From contig NC_092677.1 of assembly GCF_964355755.1 (NCBI RefSeq), positions 8,315,001 through 8,379,000 of the forward strand: a stretch of 64,000 nt of DNA, in the 5' to 3' direction. Below, piece by piece: positions 59,701-64,000 of the stretch. Below the pieces are notes generated by a model. The model worked only from the letters and a program-made list of their open reading frames with translations, was not told the DNA's origin and did not search any database. The DNA comes from Antedon mediterranea (taxonomy: Eukaryota; Echinodermata; Crinoidea; Comatulida; Antedonidae). Within the stretch, counting starts at the first letter, position 1, and each line of letters opens with the position of its first letter. Position numbers and translations under genes: made by a program.

Positions 59701-62700
59701 ACAGAAAATTCAGAAACGACTCCGCAAACTACAGACTACACAACGGAACCAATAGAAACGACTATGGTAACAACCGATCGCACAACAGAAAACGAACAAA
59801 CTACTTGGTCGACGACAGATCGTATAACAGAAAAAGAACAAACTACTTGGTCTACGACAGATCACACAACAGAAAAAGAACAAACTACTTTGTTGACGAC
59901 AGATCACACAACAGAAACAGAACAAACTCCTTTGTTGACGACAGATCACACAACAGAAAAACAAGAAACTACTTGGCCGACAACAGATCGCACAACAGAA
60001 AATTCAGAAACGATTCCGCAAACTACAGACTACACAACGGAACCAATAGAAACGACTATGGTAACAACCGATCGCACAACAGAAAATGAACAAAATACTT
60101 GGTCGACGACAGATCACACAACAGAAAATGTAGAAACGACGATGGCAACAACCGAACACACAACAGAACAGACTACAATGCAAACAACAGAACCTACAAC
60201 TATGCCAACAACAGAACCTACAACTATGCCAACAACAGAACATACAACTATGCCAACAACAGAACATACAACTTTGCCAACAACAGAACATACAACTGAG
60301 GAAAATTTGATATCAACTAAAAATTTAGAAACCATTCAGTCAACAACAGATGGAATGTCGTCGACCGGTCAAACAAACGACTACACCGTGATATATACCG
60401 TAACAGATGTTGAAGAATCGAAAACCGAAACTAAATATGTACAACATACTACATCGTCCAAAAATGAATACACAACATATAGAACAAAACAGAGATTGCT
60501 TGCTACTTGGGAAACAAATGTGTCAACTACAGAAAATGTACCAACAACTTTTCCCACAACAGACAAGGTCGAAACAACGTGGTCAACAACAGGACATACA
60601 ACAGAAATGGTAGAATCAACAATGCAAACGAGAGAACATACAACAGATATGACATGGCCTACCACAGACGAATACACAACCGACAATGTAGTAACGACTT
60701 GGTCAACAACTGAACGTACAACAGAGAAGACATGGCCTACAACAGAAGAACACACAACCGACAATATAGCCCCAACTTGGTCAACATCTGAACGTACAAC
60801 AGAGACGACATGGCCTAGAACTGACGAACACACAACAAACAATGTAGAAACGACTTTGCCAACAACTGAACGTACAACAGAGATGACATGGCCTACAACA
60901 GACGAACACACAACTAATAATGTAGAAACGACTTTGCCAACAACTGAACGTACAACAGAGATGGCATGGCCTACAACAGACGAACACACAACCGACAATA
61001 TAGAAACAACTTGGCCAACAACTGAACGTACAGCAGAGATAATATGGCCCACAACGGACAAACACACAACCGACAATATGGAAACAACTTTGCCAACAAC
61101 TGAACATACAACAGATATGACATGGCCTACAAAAGACGAACACACAACTAATAATCTAGAAACGACTTTGTCAACAACTGAACGTACAACAGAGATGGCA
61201 TGGCCTAAAACAGACGAACACACAACTAACAATGCAGAAACGACTTTGTCAACAACTGAACGTACAACAGAACGTACAACAGAGATGACATGGCCTACAA
61301 CTGACGAACACACCACCGACAATGTAGAAATGACTTTGTCAACAACTGAACGTACAACAGAGATGACATGGCCTACAACTGACGAACACATAACTAACAA
61401 TATAGAAACGACTTTGCCAACAACTGAACGTACAACAGAGATGACATGGCCTACAACAGACGAACACACAACCGACAATGTAGACACGACTTTGCCAACA
61501 ACTGAACGTACAACAGAGATGACATGGCCTACAACAGAAGAATACACAACCGACAATGTAGAAACGACTTTGCCAACAACTGAACGTACAACAGAGATGG
61601 CATGGCCTACAACAGACGAACACACAACCGACAATTTAGAAACAACTTGGCCAACAACTGAACGTACAACAGAGATGGCATGGCCTACATCAGACGAACA
61701 CACAACCGACAATGTAGAAACGACTTTGCCAACAACTGAACGTACAACAGAGATGATATGGCCTACAACAGAAGAATACACAACCGACAATGTAGAAACG
61801 ACTTTGCCAACAACTGAACGTACAACAGAGATGACATGGCCTACAACAGACGAACACACAACCGACAATGTAGAAACGACCTTGCCAACAACTGAACGTA
61901 CAACAGAGAAGGCATGGCCTACAACAGACGAACACACAACCGACAATGTAGAAACGACTTTTCCAACAACTGAACATACAACAGAGATAATATGGCCCAC
62001 AACGGACAAACACACAACCGACAATATGGAAACAACTTTGCCAACAACTGAACATACAACAGAGATTACATGGCCTACAACAAACGAACACACAACCGAC
62101 AATTTAGAAACAACTTGGCCAACAACTGAACGTACAACAGAGATGGCATGGCCTACATCAGACGAACACACAACCGACAATGTAGAAACGACTTTGCCAA
62201 CAACTGAACGTACAACAGATATGACATGGCCTACAAAAGACGAACACACAACTAATAATCTAGAAACGACTTTGTCAACAACTGAACGTACAACAGAGAT
62301 GACATGGCCTACAACAGACGAACACACAACCGACAATGTAGAAACGACCTTGCCAACAACTGAACGTACAACAGAGAAGGCATGGCCTACAACAGACGAA
62401 CACACAACCGACAATGTAGAAACGACTTTTCCAACAACTGAACATACAACAGAGATGACATGGCCTACATCATACGAACACACAACCGACAATGTAGAAA
62501 CGACTTTGCCAACAACTGAACATACAACAGAGATGTCATGGCCTACATCAGACGAACACACAACCGACAATGTAGAAACGACTTTGCCAACAACTGAACG
62601 TACAACAGAGATGACATGGCCTACAACAGAAGAATACACAACCGACAATGTAGAAACGACTTTGCCAACAACTGAACGTACAACGGAGATGACATGGCCT

Positions 62701-63866
62701 ACAACAGAAGAATACACAACCGACAATGTAGAAGCGACTTTGCCAACAACTGAACGTACAACAGAGATAATATGGCCCACAACGGACAAACACACAACCG
62801 ACAATATGGAAACAACTTTGCCAACAACTGAACATACAACAGAGATTACATGGCCTACAACAAACGAACACACAACTAATAATGTAGAAACAACTTGGTC
62901 AACAACTGAACGTACAACAGAGATGGCATGGCCTACAACAGACGAACACACAACCGACAATTTAGAAACAACTTTGCCAACAACTGAACATACAACAGAG
63001 ATGACATGGCCTACAACAGAAGAATACACAACCGACAATGTAGAAACGACTTTGCCAACATCTGAACGTACAACAGAGATGACATGGCCCACAACAGAAG
63101 AATACACAACCGACAATGTAAAAACTACAACTTGGCAAACAATTACTGATAAAACTACGATTTTTATAACCGACCATACCACTGAGGGATATACCACTCT
63201 ACCAATTTCTTTAGAATGTATTGGTGAGTACGCAAAGATATACTATTTCATTTATTGGCTACGATTACATACTTGTTTTTATTAATTGTTTTTTTTATAT
63301 AAATACTGAACATCCATAGCATCTTTGCTTTGCTATTGACTGGTAAACGTATTCGTAGCATTTTATCAAATTAATGCTAGTCACATTATTTTATTAATTT
63401 TTTTGTTTTTGAATTATTTTCGTTTTTTCTCTGTAGAGTCTGACTTGCATTGCAATTCTAGTGGAATTTTGGATGAAAATACGAACACATGTCATTGTTT
63501 TTCCGGCTACAAAGGAGAATTCTGTAACGGTAAATACGTATTGATTTCTGCGCTTGAACGTTCTTGAATCCAGGTGGGAACGAAAATGTAGGCATCTTGT
63601 TAGGCTTTTTAAAACCTCCGATAATTGAACAATTCATAATGAATTCAGAGCCAAGTCTGTCCTTCCTTAAAAACCTGCGCATTAAAATGCTCTGCTTTGC
63701 ACCGAGCACTTTTTCATACATGGTTCAAGCTTATAACCTATTAATGTAATTTATGTAATCATTTCAGATACGTGCACCTCTGATGAGAAAGACTGTTGGA
63801 AAAAATATAGAAGACCTATCACTCGGTATAGTGACGACAGCTGCCCGATATACGTTCCATCGTTTG
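53721..63866 (+). CDS. Gene C: CAP-EGF-giant mucin-like protein, 3' end outside window
   Basis: Exons: 53721-53993, 54290-54532, 55223-55344, 55894-55988, 56587-56727, 56996-63223, 63437-63529, 63768-63866 (to be continued). The frame is open for 7294 nt, 2431 residues so far. Start ATG at 53721 opens a signal peptide (MMLQICFVFMVFSSIILQTF). Order: CAP (~60-212), hinge (CSECSTGSGWCNYGLC), EGF (245-291, CRCKCEDGWSGNNC), a 2076-residue Thr-rich repeat region, short EGF (CHCFSGYKGEFC), Cys-Trp module. By comparison with genes A and B, two EGF modules and a ShK should follow beyond the window. Exon lengths 122, 95, 141 and 99 equal those of the paralogues. The last visible donor is GC, not GT. 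Likely a secreted, heavily glycosylated mucin-like protein. Confidence 0.88.
55658..55808. repeat. Dispersed short-repeat family copy (gene C intron 3)
   Basis: Begins gagacatccttatttgg and ends gatgttctactgtaggt, matching the family at 28606-28723. Confidence 0.4.
56996..63223 (+). CDS. Giant 6228-nt mucin-like exon of gene C
   Basis: The exon starts after atatcaacag and ends at G|gtgag, phase 1-1, like the 34-codon linker exon of gene A. Layout: unique start (56996-57336), spacer 1 (57337-57450), array 1 of 42-bp units (to about 60120), a short 24-bp array (60165-60297), spacer 2 (60379-60510), array 2 of 78-bp units (about 60640-63118), unique end. Threonine dominates; array 1 is also rich in Glu/Lys/Gln and each unit keeps a single Trp in most copies. 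No cysteine appears until the final LEC. Predicted extended, O-glycosylated stalk. Confidence 0.88.
57450..60120 (+). repeat. Array 1: about 63 copies of a 42-bp unit (TTWSTTDHTTEKEQ)
   Basis: The 14-residue unit varies at a few positions (TTLSTTD, TTSPTTD, DRTTENE). A higher-order unit built around NSETTQQTTDYTTKSIETT recurs at about 59078, 59372, 59708 and 60002, spaced 294, 336 and 294 bp (7, 8 and 7 units). Confidence 0.88.
60165..60297 (+). repeat. Short 24-bp coding repeat (TTMPTTEP)
   Basis: About five copies of an 8-residue unit (TMPTTEPT / TMPTTEHT / TLPTTEHT) separate array 1 from spacer 2. Confidence 0.85.
60640..63118 (+). repeat. Array 2: about 32 copies of a 78-bp unit
   Basis: The 26-residue unit starts MTWPTTDEHTTDNVETTLPT and closes TERTTE. 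Variants (WPTTEEYTTDN, IIWPTTDKHTTDN, MAWPTSDEHTTDN) recur in the same order in different parts of the array, showing block duplications of several units. Confidence 0.88.
63437..63866 (+). CDS. Gene C short EGF and Cys-Trp module exons
   Basis: Exon 63437-63529 encodes CNSSGILDENTNTCHCFSGY and GEFC. Exon 63768-63866 encodes CTSDEKDCWKKYRRPITRYS and then CP, matching the C-x6-C-W-x2-Y pattern. Its length (99) and phase equal the gene B exon if the donor is TTTG|gcaagt. Confidence 0.8.
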
Positions 63867-64000
63867 GCAAGTATCAATATTCTATGCATTGAGCCTTCAA
63901 AATAACACGATAGATTCTGTTTTCTTTATATAATCTTAATATATAACATACATATAACCAAAGGGTTTCGTCATGAATGTCTTCACTCAGCACTGATACT

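Noticed and set aside
57459-60089. Long Arg/Lys/Asn/Tyr-rich plus-strand frames (428 and 402 codons)
   Set aside because: They are +1-type frames of array 1, open because of the 42-bp period, with no splice continuity to neighbouring exons.
60381-63197. 938-codon open frame on the minus strand
   Set aside because: It is the antisense shadow of array 2 in gene C; a 78-bp stop-free unit keeps several frames open. The plus strand has signal peptide, splice sites and domains.

Overview
The window is eukaryotic nuclear DNA: AT-rich, with short coding exons bounded by GT-AG introns, many short interspersed repeats and secreted multidomain proteins. The gene content (an invertebrate CARMIL homologue, and a cluster of CAP/EGF/ShK proteins) and the repeat types (Penelope-like element, short inverted-repeat elements, tRNA-like sequences) suggest a marine invertebrate. 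An echinoderm, possibly a crinoid, is my best guess; this is inference and the sequence does not prove it.

Positions 1-34411 (+ strand) hold the 3' two thirds of a CARMIL gene (capping protein, Arp2/3 and myosin-I linker; LRRC16/RLTPR family). The window opens exactly on a splice donor, so the upstream exons (PH-like domain and first LRRs) lie outside. Twenty-four constitutive exons join in one continuous frame of 4386 nt (1461 residues plus stop): leucine-rich repeats, helical dimerisation domain, capping-protein-binding CPI and CSI motifs, a basic-hydrophobic membrane-binding patch, and a long Lys/Glu-rich and proline-rich tail. Three further candidate exons are flagged: a 15-nt microexon, an alternative basic exon and an alternative last exon. 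The introns carry a hAT-like element, several inverted-repeat elements, a decayed LINE fragment, a 5'-truncated Penelope-like element with a GIY-YIG endonuclease, and an inverted duplication with a tRNA-like gene in one arm only.

Positions 34412-39360 are 3' UTR and intergenic DNA, including a tandem array of ten 57/61-bp units.

Positions 39361-63866 hold three paralogous secreted-protein genes. Gene A (+, 39361-45658) is complete, with 14 exons and 581 residues: signal peptide, CAP domain, EGF, Thr-rich linker, EGF modules, a small Cys-Trp module, two EGF, ShK. Gene B (-, 52938 to about 47520) has the same plan with an expanded Thr/Ser repeat linker, but that linker contains two in-frame TAG codons in neighbouring repeat units. 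Gene C (+, from 53721, running off the right edge) has its linker expanded into one 6228-nt exon of mucin-like Thr-rich repeats. A and B are tail-to-tail; B and C are head-to-head across about 780 bp. Exon lengths and phases match among the three, so they are local duplicates whose main difference is growth of the linker exon. They probably encode extracellular, heavily O-glycosylated, matrix- or mucus-like proteins; this is inferred from domain content only.
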